Assembly: GCA_002307905.1 (NCBI GenBank)
Contig: DBUL01000198.1
Span: 35,706-42,421, forward strand
Direction: 5' to 3'
From: Rhizobiaceae bacterium UBA1291
GTDB lineage: Bacteria; Pseudomonadota; Alphaproteobacteria; Rhizobiales; Rhizobiaceae
DNA length: 6,716 nt
The position numbers and the translations under genes were made by a program. The first letter of the stretch is position 1, and the number at the start of each line of letters is the position of its first letter. This document shows positions 6,240 through 6,716 of the stretch, piece after piece. The notes under the pieces are model-generated. The model made no database searches, had not been told where the DNA came from, and saw only the letters and a list, made by a program, of their open reading frames with translations.

Positions 6240-6716
6240 TGAATGGCTTCCACAAACTCCCGGACAACCGGCAGCATGCGCTCGACCATGATTGCGACAC
6301 CCTCGGCATTCGGATGCATCCCGTCCTCGAGCTGCATCTCGGATCGAGTGACGACTCCGTCGAGGATGAACGGATAGAAGGCAAGCCCATGTTTTTCCGC
6401 AAGCTTCGGATAGATCGGATTGAATCGATCGGCATAATCGGCACCCATGTTTGGCGGAGCCAGCATGCCAACAAGCAGAACCGCAATCCCGCGTGCCTGC
6501 AGCCTGCCGAGGATCGCGTCGAGGTTCTTTTCCGTCGCTTCCGGCGGAATGCCACGCAACGCGTCATTGGCGCCAAGTTCCAGGATCACGCCCCTCACAC
6601 CATCCGGCACGGACCAGTCGACCCTTGCCAGACCGGCCGCGCTCGTATCTCCCGACACACCGGCATTGATGATCGTGACGTCGGCCCCCTCGGCGACCAG
6701 CGCCTTCTCGAGACGA
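6224..6716 (-). CDS. SGNH/GDSL hydrolase, arylesterase / TesA type (partial, N-terminus outside window)
   Basis: The last 163 codons of an esterase or acyl-thioesterase of the TesA-like SGNH family, open through the right edge. Visible family blocks are NAGVSGDT (residues 17-24 of the visible part, block II Gly), LELGANDALRG (block III, Asn of the oxyanion hole at 50), and DGMHPNAEG (block V, catalytic Asp 131 and His 134). Block I with the nucleophilic Ser (GDS) must lie beyond 6716. A GTG at 6658 is an internal Val, not the start, because the block II residues precede it in frame. Relatives are often periplasmic with a signal peptide, which cannot be checked here. They hydrolyse aryl esters, acyl-CoA or lysophospholipids; the true substrate is unknown. 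It lies upstream of thpR on the same strand. Confidence 0.92.
   Translation of the reverse strand, partial: RLEKALVAEGADVTIINAGVSGDTSAAGLARVDWSVPDGVRGVILELGANDALRGIPPEATEKNLDAILGRLQARGIAVLLVGMLAPPNMGADYADRFNPIYPKLAEKHGLAFYPFILDGVVTRSEMQLEDGMHPNAEGVAIMVERMLPVVREFVEAIQDTPK

Noticed and set aside
6178..6576. Minus-strand open frame of 132 codons overlapping the arylesterase
   Set aside because: It is a second frame of the arylesterase gene, which carries the SGNH blocks; the product is Arg/Ser/Cys-rich noise.
1..6716. Mobile elements, CRISPR arrays, tRNA/rRNA genes, toxin-antitoxin or defence modules
   Set aside because: I looked for long terminal repeats, regularly spaced repeats, cloverleaf segments and small paired genes and saw none; gene content and composition look like vertically inherited core chromosome.

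Overview
The window looks like an ordinary stretch of core chromosome from a high-GC alphaproteobacterium. Protein resemblances (an alpha-type RlmN, an IalB-family exported protein, rhizobial-looking ThpR, PhhB and arylesterase) point to the Rhizobiales, most likely the Rhizobium/Agrobacterium/Ensifer group. No rRNA, tRNA, insertion sequence, phage gene, integrase or CRISPR array is visible. Almost all genes lie on the minus strand; one lies on the plus strand.

Reading in the minus direction from the right end: 6716-6224 is the 3' part of an SGNH/GDSL arylesterase (its start is outside the window). It is followed 67 bases later by thpR, an RNA 2',3'-cyclic phosphodiesterase (6156-5563). Converging on thpR, with a 94-base overlap, is the only plus-strand gene, a low-molecular-weight protein tyrosine phosphatase (5150-5656). 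Divergent from the phosphatase, with 31 bases between start codons, is a pterin-4a-carbinolamine dehydratase (5118-4816). It is followed by a YkvA/DUF1232 membrane protein (4758-4366), probably in the same transcript. A 304-base noncoding stretch with a strong bulged hairpin separates this pair from an IalB-family secreted protein (4061-3558), which ends at a convincing intrinsic terminator.

Next comes rlmN (3312-2077), the radical-SAM methyltransferase for 23S rRNA A2503 and tRNA A37. Then follows the start of an ABC importer operon of the COG2984/COG4120/COG1101 (TrpXYZ-like) class: periplasmic binding protein (1958-1005), permease (905-24) and the first nine codons of the ATPase (27-1), which overlaps the permease stop as ATGA. 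A perfect 7-bp hairpin lies between the binding protein and permease genes, as is common where the binding protein must be made in excess.

Functionally this is a set of housekeeping modules (rRNA methylation, RNA end processing, pterin recycling, phosphotyrosine hydrolysis, envelope proteins and one small-molecule importer of unproven substrate), not a single system. I found no convincing evidence of a new defence or mobile system. The points most worth a second look are structural: the convergent phosphatase/thpR overlap, the tight phosphatase/phhB divergence, the alternative hairpins at the arylesterase stop, and the substrate of the importer.
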